DNA of 64,000 nt from Filobasidium wieringae (Eukaryota > Basidiomycota > Tremellomycetes > Filobasidiales > Filobasidiaceae): positions 124,001 through 188,000 of the forward strand of contig BCIV01000007.1 in the NCBI GenBank assembly GCA_001600055.1. Reading direction: 5' to 3'. The notes beneath the pieces are model-generated. The model was not told the origin of the DNA. It made no database searches and was given only the letters and a program-made list of their open reading frames with translations. Positions 49,558 to 61,800 of the stretch are shown in pieces; positions within the stretch are counted from its first letter, which is position 1; every line of letters starts with the position of its first letter. A program made the position numbers and the translations under genes.

Positions 49558-52283
49558 ATGACCGGCCGCTCAACCCATGCACAAGCGTTGTTAGGCAAAG
49601 ACCTATTCAGCAAGATTCGTCATTCCAAAATCCTCGTAGTCGGAGCAGGAGGCATCGGTTGCGAGCTTCGTAAGTCCTGGTTCCTCCTTGATTCGAAAAG
49701 GAGTACGACTTGATGCGAGTTCATCTTGTGGGATAGTCAAGAACCTGGTGTTAGTCGGGTTTGGGAATATAGAAATCGTAAGCTTCTTCCTTTACTTCTT
49801 CCACTGTAACTGCTCGGTCAACTAACCCTCACCTTCTCAAATCCGAATCCAGATCGACCTGGACACAATAGACCTCTCGAACTTAAATCGTCAATTCCTC
49901 TTCCGTAAATCCGACATCAAAAAATCGAAAGCTCTCGTCGCCTCGGCATTCGCTCACCAGTTCAACCCTGGTCCCGGACCTTCTTCTTCCAATGAGAGCT
50001 CTGGTTCTGGTACCAACGGGTCGGTTATAGTCGACGAAGGACAGGGAGTAAATATCAAGGCGAGACATGGGAACGTGAAGGAACAGGAGAACGATGTGGA
50101 TTGGATGAGAGGGTTTGATTTGGTCATGAGTGCTTTAGACAATATGGGTACGCTCGGTCTTACAATTTCTACCGTTGTTCCTGTTTGAATCCTGACTTCT
50201 CTCTTAACCGTACTTCACTTCTTATCTCTCTCTTGGCATGATTAGAGGCAAGAAGACATCTCAACAAATTATGCGTAGCGGCTGGAGTACCTATCATCGA
50301 ATCCGGGACACAAGGTTATCTCGGTCAAGTCTCCCCAATGTTAAAGGTTCGTCTGCACGTCGGCTTCTCATTCCCAAAATACATCTCTAACTGTGCTCGT
50401 CTTGCCGTCTTCCAAAAATGACAGGGCCGAACGGAATGTTACGATTGTATCCCTAAACCAGCACCTAAGACGTTCCCAGTCTGTACCATCCGAGCAACCC
50501 CTAGTGAACCTATCCATTGTATCGTCTGGGGTAAGAGTTATCTCCTAGGGTGAGTACCGTATGGGCATACCAAGAAGGTCGATCGGATATTGATTTGTAT
50601 TTGTGGTTACGTTCGTCATTCACCTCGGGTCCGGCAGGAAACTGTTTGGGGAAGATGATGAGGCTGAAGACGAGCAGGAGTTGGAGAAGGCCAAAGCTAA
50701 TGATAAGGATGGTAAGACCCTGCGCCTTTCTTTTTGATATCGATCATGAGGACCGATTCAATGTTTGACACTTAGCAAGCGTACAGGAGATTGAGGAATT
50801 GAAGAAAGAAGCGGCAGCGTTTAGAGAGATCAGGAAGGGACTTGGGGTTGAGGATGGGGCGAAGAGGACTTTCGAAAAGGTGGGTTCTGATAGAGTTGGA
50901 TTTTCTAGGTTCTCGCTTTTGTTCCTAATCCCGTGCACATTTGATAGGTATTCGGGGACGATATTCGTCGATTACTCAAGATGGAAGATATGTGGAAAGT
51001 TCCGGGGAGGGTCAAACCGGTTCCTCTGGACTACGAGTTGATCATGAACGATTCATTCGTCGTTCCTCCTCTTGCCAAAAAAGCGGCGCCCACCCCCGCG
51101 GAGAGCTCAAAGGCAGAGGAAACGAAGACGGATAAACCACCGGCGGAGGTGGCAAGGGGTTCCGGCAAGTTGAAGGACCAACAGGAACTCAGCGTTAAAG
51201 ACAACTTGAAGCTATTCCTTGACAGGTGAGTATCGTTTTGAACTCAATTCTGATTGGGCGGGTGTTGATTCGGATTACACGCTGTCATGGTAGCTGCGAT
51301 CGATTATCTGCCCGAGCTATCGCTCAACCGGACGTGGTCATCTCGTTTGATAAGGATGATGATGATACCCTCGATTTCGTTCTGGCTACCGCTAATTTGA
51401 GATCGATCGCTTATGGGATCCCCACGAAAACGAGATTCGAAGTCAAAGGTGAGCGGAAGACTGATTCGCGCGCATGCGCTACAATGCTCATATCGTTCGT
51501 GTCTGGTAGAGATGGCCGGCAACATTATCCCCGCTATCGCAACGACCAATGCAGTCATTGCTGGCTATATCGTCATGAGAGCCATCAACATCTTGCAGAA
51601 CGATTGGACGAAATGTAATACGGTCTACTTGAAAGGAAACCCTGCTCACATCATCGCTCCATTCCGGTTACAGCCGCCCGAAGAGGGTTGCGGAGTCTGT
51701 GCGGATGTCTATGTTCCTCTGCAATGCGATACTACCAAACTCACTCTTGGGACGTTCATTGGGGAGGCGGTCCGTGGTTGGCTCGGATGGCAGACGGGAG
51801 ATGACGGGGAAGACATGGAGATCTCGGTTTACCAGGAGAACAGACTGTTGGCGGATCCCGACTTTGATGATAATTATGGAAGAACGCTGGCTGATTTGGG
51901 AATCGGAAGGGGCAAGATGCTTACGATCGCCGATGAGGATGGGTTGTACAGGAACGTCAATTTCGCTATCTGCGAATTGTGAGTACACGTGTTCCGAACG
52001 CGCCATGAGAGGGTGCTAACTCCATACGATATCGGTTTTCAGACCGCAAGGTATGGGCGAAAAGACTTTCCATCTTCCTGAACAGGCTCCTCAGGTGCCT
52101 CGTAAACCTCGAGCTACTGCTCCCGTTGAACCCGTTTCGGCAGGTGTGAAACGTTCTGCAGATGACATGGAAGATACCGAGATTGGAGCTTCATCGGCCA
52201 AACGACAGAGGATCGGGACGGATGAGCAGGGTGCAGGAGCTGATACGATCGATTTGAGCGATGACGAGATTGAAATCCTCTAA
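49558..52283 (+). CDS. UBA2: Uba2, catalytic subunit of the SUMO-activating enzyme E1
   Basis: Uba2 pairs with Aos1, adenylates SUMO and carries it as a thioester to Ubc9. The adenylation domain shows [38 protein letters not shown] and [22 protein letters not shown]; the catalytic Cys lies in [21 protein letters not shown]. Zinc-binding pairs are CYDC and CGVC (EEGCGVCAD). The second half has [38 protein letters not shown] and NPAHII, followed by the ubiquitin-fold domain. The tail contains a basic segment (KRQR) and ends in an acidic SUMO-interaction-like motif ([12 protein letters not shown]). The start ATG is 49558, giving [20 protein letters not shown]. About ten exons are needed. It shares a 269-base promoter region with the ZNF830-like gene. 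Confidence 0.95.
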
Positions 52284-53359
52284 GGTATTGTCAAGCTTTA
52301 TCAATATATAGGGTTAGAAACACCATTAATCAGCTCAGCAGGGACATATTGTATCGTCATACCATAGTTTAGGTGGACATATTATATGCGAGACAAGCTA
52401 GCTGTGTTTGGCGACCGAAGCCTGGAGTCATGATGCTGCTGACATGCCTTTCTCGTTACGGATTAGGCAGCTCGACCATATCCGTGATGTCATATGACAC
52501 TGCTGTAATTCAAGTTATCTGAGGCCACTGGAGTACACGAAAGAAAGTATGGCACAGTTCGCATGAACGACTTGGTCGCGCTGCAAGAGTTCTCTGGGAG
52601 TAATGATTTGTCACGTCTCGTCCTCTTTTATAGAACCGGTTCGAAGCACGAAGCATAGCCTGGACACTTTCCGAAAACTCTTATTACAAGCCGCAACTCC
52701 AGAATGTGGAATGTGAGAGCGAACGGCGATGATATTTAAGGTGCGGAGGCTGTGAGCTGAGCGCGTTTGCGCCGCGCGAATATCAGACCGTCGTATATCT
52801 AGGCCGCCATCCGGGAGTGCAGAGGATGATGATGAGAATGAGAGGTCTCGTTAGACCGGGAATTTTACGCTTAAAATCGATCGAATCTCCCCTTATGGAT
52901 TTGGAGCAACATGGAAAACCCCTGTTCTGCCTAGAGCGTGGATGTCGTTCTCCCAACATACGATTCTGAAACAGACAGAAGAGTCAAGAATCCAGTACGA
53001 CTGGTCAGAGCTCAGCTAGAGGAATGATTTGCACTTCTTCAAGCAGGAGAGTTACAACGAAGCTTCGAAGTACTATAGAGTAGGACGACCTTCACCGCAC
53101 CCTCGCTGAATCGGGTCCATCCGGGGTTTGTAAACTCGCAAGCTAGCCGGATTTGCAATCGAAACAAAACAATCGTCACATCACACATTCGTTCGATGCA
53201 TTCAGAGCACTAGGACATACGTTGAAGTCCGTGAGGATTGGGCTGCCGTGATTCGAGGACGTAGGTCGGGACCTAAGGAAAGCATTACGGGGATCAGGGA
53301 TGCGAGGACTTCGAGTTCATAATGATTATTATGTACACAAACCGCTGCTCATCATCCCA
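52284..53359. other. Intergenic stretch of about 1.1 kb before the tRNA gene
   Basis: No frame with a domain and no recognisable RNA or repeat is visible. The region contains the 3' side of UBA2 and the upstream flank of the tRNA gene. Confidence 0.45.
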
Positions 53360-53455
53360 GGTGACTTGGGAGAGTGGTCTAATCCGCCGTGTTAAGGTTA
53401 TTCATTGGTAATCCCGCGGTCCTTCGGGGCGTGAGTTCGAATCTCACAGTCATCA
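53360..53455 (+). tRNA. tRNA-Leu(AAG) with a 16-base intron
   Basis: The acceptor stem GGTGACT (53360-53366) pairs with AGTCATC (53448-53454) with one G-U, and A53455 is the discriminator. The D stem is GGA/TCC. The anticodon stem CCGTG (53387-53391) pairs with CGCGG (53415-53419) with one G-U. The loop reads TT-AAG-G, so the anticodon is AAG (Leu, CUU codon), with an intron at the canonical place after position 37 (53398-53413). The long variable arm (CCTTCGGGG) is typical of leucine tRNAs, and the T arm is GTGAG-TTCGAAT-CTCAC. CCA is not encoded, as in eukaryotes. Confidence 0.93.
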
Positions 53456-53456
53456 C

Positions 53457-53461
53457 TTTTT
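53457..53461 (+). terminator. RNA polymerase III terminator of the tRNA gene
   Basis: A run of five T bases begins two bases after the discriminator base of the tRNA, the normal polymerase III stop signal. Confidence 0.8.
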
Positions 53462-53643
53462 AGCTGGGGGATACTGCGACTCCTGGACCATAATAGAAGC
53501 GCAAAATGACGAGAAGGACGTTTCTGGAAGCGCAAGACTTTGGATGAGTTGTGATCGATTGTGATCTCTGGTTGAGGTCGAATTACTCACAGCGACGATA
53601 CTACTACGGCAACACACAGATACTCCTGACCTGAACCACTACA

Positions 53644-54243
53644 ATGTCTGGACTTGTAAGCTTTTCTGCCAGGACGGCGCTCCGACCGCTGCTCTCCGGC
53701 CCGACGACTTGTCCCTTTGCATCCACGAGTCGATACGTCTCGTCCACCTCTTCGACCGGATCCCGTGATGGATTCAGCATGTTATCGAAAGTGATGGAAA
53801 CGACCGGAACTGGACCATCTGTCGGCTCGACGTCGTTCCAAACCCGTCTTATGAACAAACAACAGAAATCCATCCCGAGCCATACCCTTCACGTCAAATC
53901 GAGCCGAAACAACATCATCCTCACCTTCACGGACGATTCCAAGGGAGGAAAAGTCTTCCCTACGATAACGGGAGGGACGGATAAGGACTTCAAAAAGGCT
54001 CATCGATCGAGTTACGAAGCGGCTCATCAAGCGGCTTTGAAGGTGTTCAAGGCGATCGAGGAGAATGGGCAGAGCAGGATAAGGGTCGCGTTCAATGGGA
54101 TCTTTGGACAGGGGAGGGAAGCTATTGCTGCGGCTCTTGCGGGACCGGAAGGGATTAGGATACGGAATTGGGTCTGCAAGGTTGAGGATAGGACGCCGAT
54201 TAGGATCGGAGGGACGAGGGCGAAGAAGCCGAGGAGGTTGTAG
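53644..54243 (+). CDS. MRPS18: Mitochondrial small-subunit ribosomal protein uS11m
   Basis: uS11 lies in the platform of the small ribosomal subunit near the mRNA exit. The intronless 199-codon frame starts with a presequence (MSGLVSFSARTALRPLLSG) without acidic residues until well in, then the conserved domain: SRNNIILTFTD, KGGKVFPTITGG, FKKAHRSSYEAAHQAALKVFKAIEE, IRVAFNGIFGQGREAIAAAL and the C-terminal VEDRTPIRIGGTRAKKPRRL, which matches the uS11 end (RTP...G.R.KK.RR). The symbol follows the budding yeast name. The 228-codon minus-strand frame across it (53782-54468) is a shadow. The gene lies 188 bases downstream of the tRNA. Confidence 0.92.
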   Translation: MSGLVSFSARTALRPLLSGPTTCPFASTSRYVSSTSSTGSRDGFSMLSKVMETTGTGPSVGSTSFQTRLMNKQQKSIPSHTLHVKSSRNNIILTFTDDSKGGKVFPTITGGTDKDFKKAHRSSYEAAHQAALKVFKAIEENGQSRIRVAFNGIFGQGREAIAAALAGPEGIRIRNWVCKVEDRTPIRIGGTRAKKPRRL

Positions 54244-54673
54244 GCGGGGTGTGTGTTGGAACGGGATTGGACAAGGGGGTGGTGGCTGGTTAGGGGTGGT
54301 TTGTGGTGGTGGTGGGGGGATGAGATGTGTGGGAACGACGAACGTCATACGGAATGGACGGAAGATGTTGTAACTATAACGAACAAGCAGAACGACGATG
54401 CTCGCATGCTCGCATATTTGACCATCGTGTATGTCTTCTCGCCTGCTCGAGATGTTCACTGTGCTCATTGTTCACTGTTCAATGATTGAGCAGCGATGAG
54501 TAATTAGGAAAGGTTGAGAGCATAATTGTTTGAGATTGATTGTCGATTTCCTTTGAATCGAATTGCGATTCGATAAAAGTTCACGCTCACCTCAGCTCGA
54601 AATATTTGGATCATCTCAACATCAACAACCATCGTTAACCTCGATCAACCCTGCCCAACCGTCAAGACCCACC
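54244..54673. other. Intergenic between uS11m and ELP6
   Basis: A G/T-rich block (54280-54320, gggtggtttgtggtggtggtgggg) follows the uS11m stop codon. No gene is seen. Confidence 0.4.
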
Positions 54674-55728
54674 ATGTCGTTCCTACCAGACCAATTCAAG
54701 TTCACTCACTCCCATGCATCTTCCTCCTCTTCCTCGTCATCCCACCTCCCTCCTCCCGGGTCACACCTGATCATATCCGACACCCCGCAAGCCAGTGCGG
54801 ATTTCGCTCTGTATAGCTTGGTAGGGGCCGCCGTGAGGGAGAAAAAGAACGTCCTGGTGGTAGATTTCCAGGCGAGAGGGAGGGGTCATTGGGAAGCCGT
54901 CGGGAAGAAGTTGGTATGTCCTCATCCGAGTGATTCTGCAGAGGCACAGCGAATCCTGACATTCTTGAACCTTTTTTTCAGGGCAATCCATTACCGACCA
55001 AAACCTCTTCCTCGTTCACTTACCTAACCCCGACTTCTTCCCCCTTCACATCCTCCACCTCCCCAACGTTATTCGACGAGGAGACCGATGAACCAACATT
55101 AACACCGTTATGGAACTCTCTAACCGGTCAAGCACAGAGTTCCACTCTGATCCTTCTCGTTGGGTTCTCGGAGCTGTTGTACCAGGGTTTCGAACCTGAC
55201 GAGCTATCAAGGTTCATCCGGGGTACCTTGGGATGGATTAGGAGTGTGAGTCTTCCCATCCCTCCCCTTCACCCCGATTGATATCGTTTCAAACCGCTTA
55301 CCCTTCCTCCCTCTCCCTCACTATCCAGTCCTCCCACACGCTGATAACTCACATCCATACCGCTCTCCTGATCAACCCCACCTCCCTAGCCGACCACCTT
55401 GCCGACTCCCCTACGAGCGATGCGGAGTGTGATCTCCTCTTCCGACTACTGAGGGTAAGACAAGGCGTATGGTGGAGGATCGAGGAATTGAAGAGCGGGC
55501 GAAGCGGGGTGGTCCATGGAGAGGTACGTTTCGAAGTTTTCGACGGTCGTTCGTTTTCCATTCTGATTACGGGCTCATCTCCCTTTCGGGTAGATCTCTA
55601 TACATCCACTTTCTGGGACGGACTCGGGGGTACAGAGACGGATAGCTAGCACGAACCCGTTACAGTATAGGCTGGACGATACGTCTGTTAAAGTGTTCCC
55701 TAAGGGGATGGGGAAGGGGTACCTGTAG
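54674..55728 (+). CDS. ELP6: Probable Elongator complex subunit Elp6
   Basis: Elp4, Elp5 and Elp6 form a RecA-like hexamer within Elongator, which modifies wobble uridines of tRNA. Four exons (54674-54913, 54982-55245, 55329-55523, 55594-55728) sum to 277 codons. The spliced protein begins MSFLPDQFKFTHSH, has a Ser-rich linker, then a RecA-like core: GSHLIISDTPQASADFALYSLVGAAVREKKNVLVVDFQ, WEAVGKKLG (strand-helix pattern without a Walker A motif, as expected for Elp6), STLILLVGFSELLYQGF and HTLITHIHTALLI. The C-terminus reads QYRLDDTSVKVFPKGMGKGYL. Length and order fit Elp6, which is poorly conserved in sequence, so the name is less certain than for the others. Confidence 0.65.
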
Positions 55729-55890
55729 ATACGTCTCGTCATGGAGCATGAAGCATTGGGCATGGGGCGTTGGAGAGGGATGATTTGTATTATAATGAAG
55801 ATCCTATTTGATTATAAAGGGGGTACGAACGAATTACTCTATTTATTAGATTACCACGTCGAATGTCAACGACAACACCGACCCCGTCAT

Positions 55891-57709
55891 TCAAACCCGT
55901 ACGAGCCTCTCCAACCCCTCTTTGAACCCACGTACGATCCTCCCCATCTCCTCCGCCCCAACCCACCCATCCCTCCAACTGAAACCCAACCCCATCGCTC
56001 CCCCCTTCAGACTGATCACCCCCAACTCCAACCCGGCCGCTCCGAACGGACTAGGCGTCTGGGCCCAAACGACCCCCCTCACCTTCCCACCCACTTCAGG
56101 CGCGGGAGCGTACACGCCCAAGTTGGAGAGGGAACCGCTGGAATCGTAGGGTTCAGCGGAGAAGGGTTTTTTCTGGAAGAACGTTTCCCAGGGAGTGAAT
56201 TGGCCTCGGGAGCGAAGGGATGCGGGGAGGTGGATGGGGGATGGGACTGGATGGGTTTCGGCCTGCGGGTGGGGTGAGGGGGAGAGGTAAGTGAGCAGAC
56301 CCCACGTTTGTCTTCCTTTAGCTCGGAGGGCTTGTTTCTCTCTGTTAAACTTTTCCGCGATCCGCCAGAACTCTTCTTCCCCTTCTCTTTCTTCCCCAGA
56401 TCCATCCCACAAAGGGCCCTCACAAGAACCCCGCCGAGAGACCCACTGGAAGACGGAAGGAGCGTGATAATTCCCCGTCCCCGCCGGATGACCCAGTCCA
56501 GCTTCTCGCTCGGACATCGGAATCCCGATCGTTATCCGGATCTTCTCTTCTTCTTTCTCTCCTTTCTCTTTTCGCTCATGACTCGCTATAACCGGCTTGG
56601 TAACAGGATGACTCCTCTCAACAGAGCCCAGAACGGCCCTGACCAGAGCGGCAGTGAGGACGGCATGGACCGTCACTCCCTTCCCCCTCGCCCTGGCACT
56701 CAGGGCTATCACTAGGTCATGCGAGAGTTGGGCGGTCAGGTATTCCTGGGTTGCTTTTTCCAGGGTTTTTGCGCGAGGAGGGCTGGGACTGGGAGAAGGG
56801 GGTAGCGGGGATGATGATGATGATGAAGATGGCGGAAGTGGCCAGAGCGGAACCACGGGGGAGGAGGGGATGAGATGTTTGAGAACGAGAGGGAGGGAGG
56901 GGAGGATCATCTCCTTGTACACCAGGGTGAAGAAGGATGTCCATGAGAGTTTAACGTTTATTCCTTCTTCCAGTGGAGGAGGCAACTTTAATTCATTCGT
57001 CTTCGTCGAGGAGTTCTTTTCCGTCGTCGTCGTTGTTGTTGTTGTCTCTATCGACTCAGGTTCCACTCGAGGTGGTGGGGTGAGTAAACAAAGTTCCAAG
57101 ACCTCGTTGAATAGATGAAGAAATCCTATTCCATCGGAGACGGCGTGATGGAGTGTCATCATGAAAAAGCCCTGACCTGGAGCTGAGGTTGGGTTGGGGA
57201 CGAGGTGGATATGAAACAGAGGACCTGATTCGATGTTCATACGAGATTGTTCTTGGGTCAGGACGTGGGTGAACAGGCGGGTTGTGATCGTATTGATTTG
57301 GTCCGACGTCAGGGTGGAATTGGGACGATCTGAGAACGAATGGAGAGGCAGGAGAGAGTCCAGGTCGAGCGCAGTGACAGCCTTTTCGAGTGGGATTTCA
57401 TCTGGGATAGGAACCCAAGCGGGCCGAGCGGTCTTCCATCCCTGGACTTTACATCTCAACAACGGGAACCTCTGTATCAGAACTTCCAACGCGTGAACGA
57501 CCGTCTGATGGGAAGGTAAAGGAGAAGAGAGGGTGGCGATGAATGCGATCAAGGGAGGATGACCGAGGTTGTCTTGAGTCAATTCATAGCGTTCGTGGAT
57601 CGATACTGTTGCACGGGCACGTTCACGTTGGCAGGTCAGTTCAGTTCCGGTTCAAATGCGAGCGAGAACACTGAAACTGACGATTTCTCGATTCGATGTC
57701 GACCTTCAT
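55891..57709 (-). CDS. HHxxxD acyltransferase (condensation-domain/alcohol acetyltransferase-like)
   Basis: The catalytic motif LHHAVSDGIGFLHLFNEV (HHxxxDG) marks the CoA-dependent acyltransferase fold shared by alcohol O-acetyltransferases and NRPS condensation domains. An N-terminal subdomain (IAFIATLSSPLPSH, HALEVLIQRFPLLRCKV) and a C-terminal half with ISLKGGAMGLGFSWRDGWVG and EEMGRIVRGFKEGLERLV fit that fold. The start is inferred: the long frame has no ATG, but an upstream exon (57709-57682, MKVDIESRN) joins it through a 76-base GT-AG intron (57681-57606) and the total is exactly 580 codons in frame. Poly-Ser and Thr tracts (TTTTTTTEK, SSSSSSSP) interrupt the protein and also give antisense shadow frames. 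The substrate is unknown. There are no membrane spans. Confidence 0.72.
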
Positions 57710-58881
57710 TTCCAGTTGAAACCAAGGAAACTCCAGGGAAATCGAGGAAACGATGAAATCGAATCGACAGATCCAAAGACAACAACCTCGCAATCGCAAC
57801 TCGGCAAGTTTGCTTAGTCACGCGCTTACAAATGATCCCGGCCCGAGCACGATCCGGTCATCCGGGAGTAATCCGGCCGTTTCACCTGATCGTCCGGATC
57901 TCACTGCCGCCAGATGGCTGATGGATCGGTCGATTGACCCGGACTGGGTTATCCCCGTGAAAGGAGACACTCTCGGTCACTCACAAGAACATCGTCAAGT
58001 CCGCAAGTCCATACTTCTTCGCGTCTTGCTACCAACTCCCAGCCAGCGCGCAACCAACTGACCAACAATCAGCGTCAGTCTATTCATTCGTCGCCCTCAT
58101 CAAATATCAGGGGAAACCCACCCGTCAACGATCAGAGATATCCTTAATTACCCAAGTCCCAGTCCCAACATCCAAGAACCCGGAAGAATCCTTCATCAAC
58201 GTCCCGAGCGGGAAGAAGAGGTTCGGGGGGTTCTGATCGGCCCTTTCGTTCTTCGGGGGAACAGGTGGCAGAAACTGAGATCAGGGATTAGAACAGGCTG
58301 GACGGGAGATACCGCACGATGTGGAACGAGGATTGGACCTTGCAAATTTTGTCAAGTTCGTTTGGCTGGCTCGAACAATGAAGAACGAAGAACGAAGAGT
58401 CGGGGAATTACGCTCGGACCCCGACAGAGTCCCAGCTCGGCTTGTTCTTCTGATCCACTTAGGATTCAGTTCTGACCGCCTTAAGAGTTCACGCCGGATC
58501 ATCCTGCTTCCTTGAAGGAAGATCGCGTGGTTCTACCCATCGTTGATCATTATTCGTTATCGACTCGATGAGAAGATAGAAAGGATGGATGCCGGATCAC
58601 GGATCATAGAATGAATTGGTCCGTATGGAATGAAGCGCCGTGAGAACCGGATAGCTTTGTGGGCAACCGATGGGAGCAGACTTCACAAAAGGTTGCCTAG
58701 TTCTGGCCTGGCTGATTCAAGTACGAACGTACGAACGATTCGACAGCCTGCTTGATCAATTAGATGATCATTCAAATCGAGTGGTATATCTGCAGCAGAA
58801 GCGTTCTTGTAAGATACAATCCCCTATTCACATTCTCTTTGACATTATCTTCACGGTCGAACTTTTCCGGGCTTCACTGAT
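57710..58881. other. Intergenic stretch of about 1.2 kb
   Basis: The region between the acyltransferase start and the GH31 stop has several short frames without domains. I see no gene, RNA or repeat in it. Confidence 0.4.
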
Positions 58882-61800
58882 TCACCCAACAACGGGGATG
58901 ACGAAATACCTCTTCCCGTTCCGCTCGACGCTCTTGGCAGAGGAGACGACCCTCGAATCCCCAACGGGCAAGAAGACGTGCAACTCGTCCTTCCAAAGCG
59001 TCTCAAATTCGTTTTTCAAGTAACGGGCATCAACGACGATCTCCTCCCCCCGTACCCGATAGTCGACCTTGATCATCGTCGTCTTGGGTTCAAGGGAAAC
59101 CCCATCGTCCTCGATCCATGTTCCCGAACCGTGGAAGTCGTGGGAAGAAGCGTATTCCGAAGAGGGAGGGAAGATCTCGATCCCCCGGAAATCGTCCAGG
59201 GCGATCCCGGTTTCCTCCGATGACTGGCTGGTGATCTCGATCTCGGTGCCTCCTACACAAGTCCCAGCCAAGCCTTGTTGAACGGTAACGGTCACTTGAG
59301 CTCGACCGATAGGCAAGACGCTCCCCGCCCTAGCGAACATGGTCGACTCTTCAAGCGGTAAATCCACCTCTGCCCAACTCCCTGCCGAGTAAGATTCACC
59401 CTGACCTCCCACTCGGAAATAAGGCGTGTCGTCCCCCTCGAAACCCTGAGGGAAATAAACCTTTTTACTCCGTTGCGCTTCAAAGAACGCGCCGGTCACG
59501 AGGAGACGTCCCGTTCCTAACCAATAATCGAACCCGTTCAGGATCTCGCTGGAGAACAAGTTGGGGTCCTGAGAAAAGGGTCCGCTCCCCAGGAAAGAGT
59601 TGGGAGACTCGGCGAGGAGATGTGATTCCCAGTTCAGGGAATTGCTGTACGACGATCCGGTCAGTACCGGAGACGTACTGGAAGACAAGGCCACGCGCGG
59701 ATTCTCACAAGTAAGGCAAGAGTTCGTAACGTCTCTTGATGGCTTTCCTGATAGCGGGCAAGACCTCGGGGTACTAGCGTAGCATACTAATCAGCTCGGG
59801 ATTTAGGTGAACAAGTCGTACCGCATCTCACCATCCAAGGTAAATTGTTCGTCGTGGAACCATTGGGATCCGCCTTGTTCGGTTTGAAGCTGTGGATACA
59901 GAATCGAGAGTTTGTACACCCATATTGAACCCAGCGAAGGAATAACTCGGGACTAGGTAACGGTCCTGCGAATCCTCCCACGTCGGTACCGTAAGACTGA
60001 GCGTCGAGGACGGAACCAGGTCAGCTGGATGTAAAGATCGGTCTATGGCGCGCGCGTACCTGAATCAAAGACAAACCGGCGTTGAGTCCCATAGCGACAC
60101 TTCCTTGTAGCGTTTTCCAATTGGAGTACTAGAGTCACCAGTGTATCAGCTACCGCCAGACCTTACCGTCCGACTCGCGAACTCACGTTATCTCCTGACC
60201 AAGTCGAACTGGCGTAACGGAAAGTCCCTACGTTCCCCGAACGAGTGAGAACGAACGGTCGTCGATCCGGGTTAGCATCGACACACGCGTCATGGCTCAT
60301 CTTCGCCATCAATTGGGTCTGAACGACACGATCTCTATGAGCGACTTGCGATGTGGATCGTAAGGGTATCGATCCTTCTTGCTCACGTTATACATCCTGC
60401 CTAGCGTTCCGACATTGATCTTGCCTTCGAACGCATTCGTCTTCTTGGATTCCTCATCCCAAGCGGGCACGTACTCGTCATTATGTAACAAGTATTCGTT
60501 GTTATCGCTTACGAAGCAGCCAGGAGTATCATCAGCCGTCGCCTTACCCCCTCATCAAACCCTGTCGGCCACTCACTTCCACATCCCATCGCATCCCTGT
60601 TCGACCAACTTGGTCACTCCGTCATACCACCATTTCCTACCTTCCGGATGAGTCATATCCACCCAACTCCCTCCCGAAGTGATTCCCACGCCGGAACTCC
60701 AGATGGGCGTTATGACTTGAGATTCAGTGAATGGGTCGTAGAACAGTGCTCCTGCCTTTTGCAAACGAGGGTAATCGGGGTGTGATTGCAGGACGTCTTG
60801 TGATCAGAAGAAGGGAGAAACCTCGTTAATAATACGAATATCGAGGTTCGTGAACAGGAAGAGCGGCTCACATGGTTTGATATTAGGAACCACCTTGATA
60901 CCCCTCCTGTGCAACCCCCTGACCATCTCGGCGAAATCGGGGTACCTCTTCTCACACGATCCAAAAACGTAACGATTCCCATCGTCCCCTACGGTATACC
61001 CTGAAGAGAGATGAATGGCCGAACAGGGAATATCGTACTTTTCACACAGGTCGGGCCAGGTGGATAGGAGTTCTTGAGCAGGGGGGGAATCTGATTCTCC
61101 CATTCCCATTCCTACACGCGCGTGATGGTGCGTTAGATGACCAGATGGACGGCTCTAACGCGGTCCTAGATTTCGAGGGACTTACCACTGGCGAGATACC
61201 CTAACCAATCTCTGGGTACCAATTTAGGGAACCCAACGACCCTAGCAAAAGCAGTGACAAGTTCCTCAACCCCTCTCTTCCCTCCCTTCTCCCCATCCCT
61301 CTGTCTCTCCAACGCCTTCCTCTCCACCTCGAACGCTTCTTCCTGTCCAACATGATCTCCGAAGAACACCAACTCCTCCAACCCACCCCAGTCCTGCGTA
61401 TACTTCGTGAACACTCCTTGAGGATCGTTACTGCTTCTCCTCAAATCCCAACACCCGTCCGAGTTGCTCGGGTAATACGTCGCATAGCCGCTGGGACGGA
61501 TGTATTCCCGAGTCTTCAGGACCATCGGGTCGGAGGTCCCGGCCGGGGTGAGGGTGATAGATGCGTGGTAGTTGTTCAAGAGATTGTGAGTTGGGGGAGA
61601 GGTTGGGAAGGGGAGGGGAATGGTTATGAGGAAAGGAGTGTGTTTGTATAGCTGTTGATACGGTACGACGAGATCAGGATTATGAGATTTGAAGAGGATG
61701 GGAGAGGGGAGGACAAACGGGATCAGTAAGATAGGCATCGTATGCCGCTGCATCCGTTCCACTCATTTCGAACCCTCTTCCAGTCAAATCTATAACCCCA

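Noticed and set aside
53360..53455. tRNA-Ser assignment
   Set aside because: The long variable arm would allow Ser or Leu, but stem pairing puts AAG at the anticodon with a canonical intron, which is leucine.
53782..54468. 228-codon minus-strand frame across uS11m
   Set aside because: It is a Pro-rich antisense shadow of a conserved intronless ribosomal protein gene and shows no domain.
56308..57118. Plus-strand frames of 135 and 154 codons
   Set aside because: They lie antisense to the acyltransferase and owe their openness to its poly-Ser and Thr codons.
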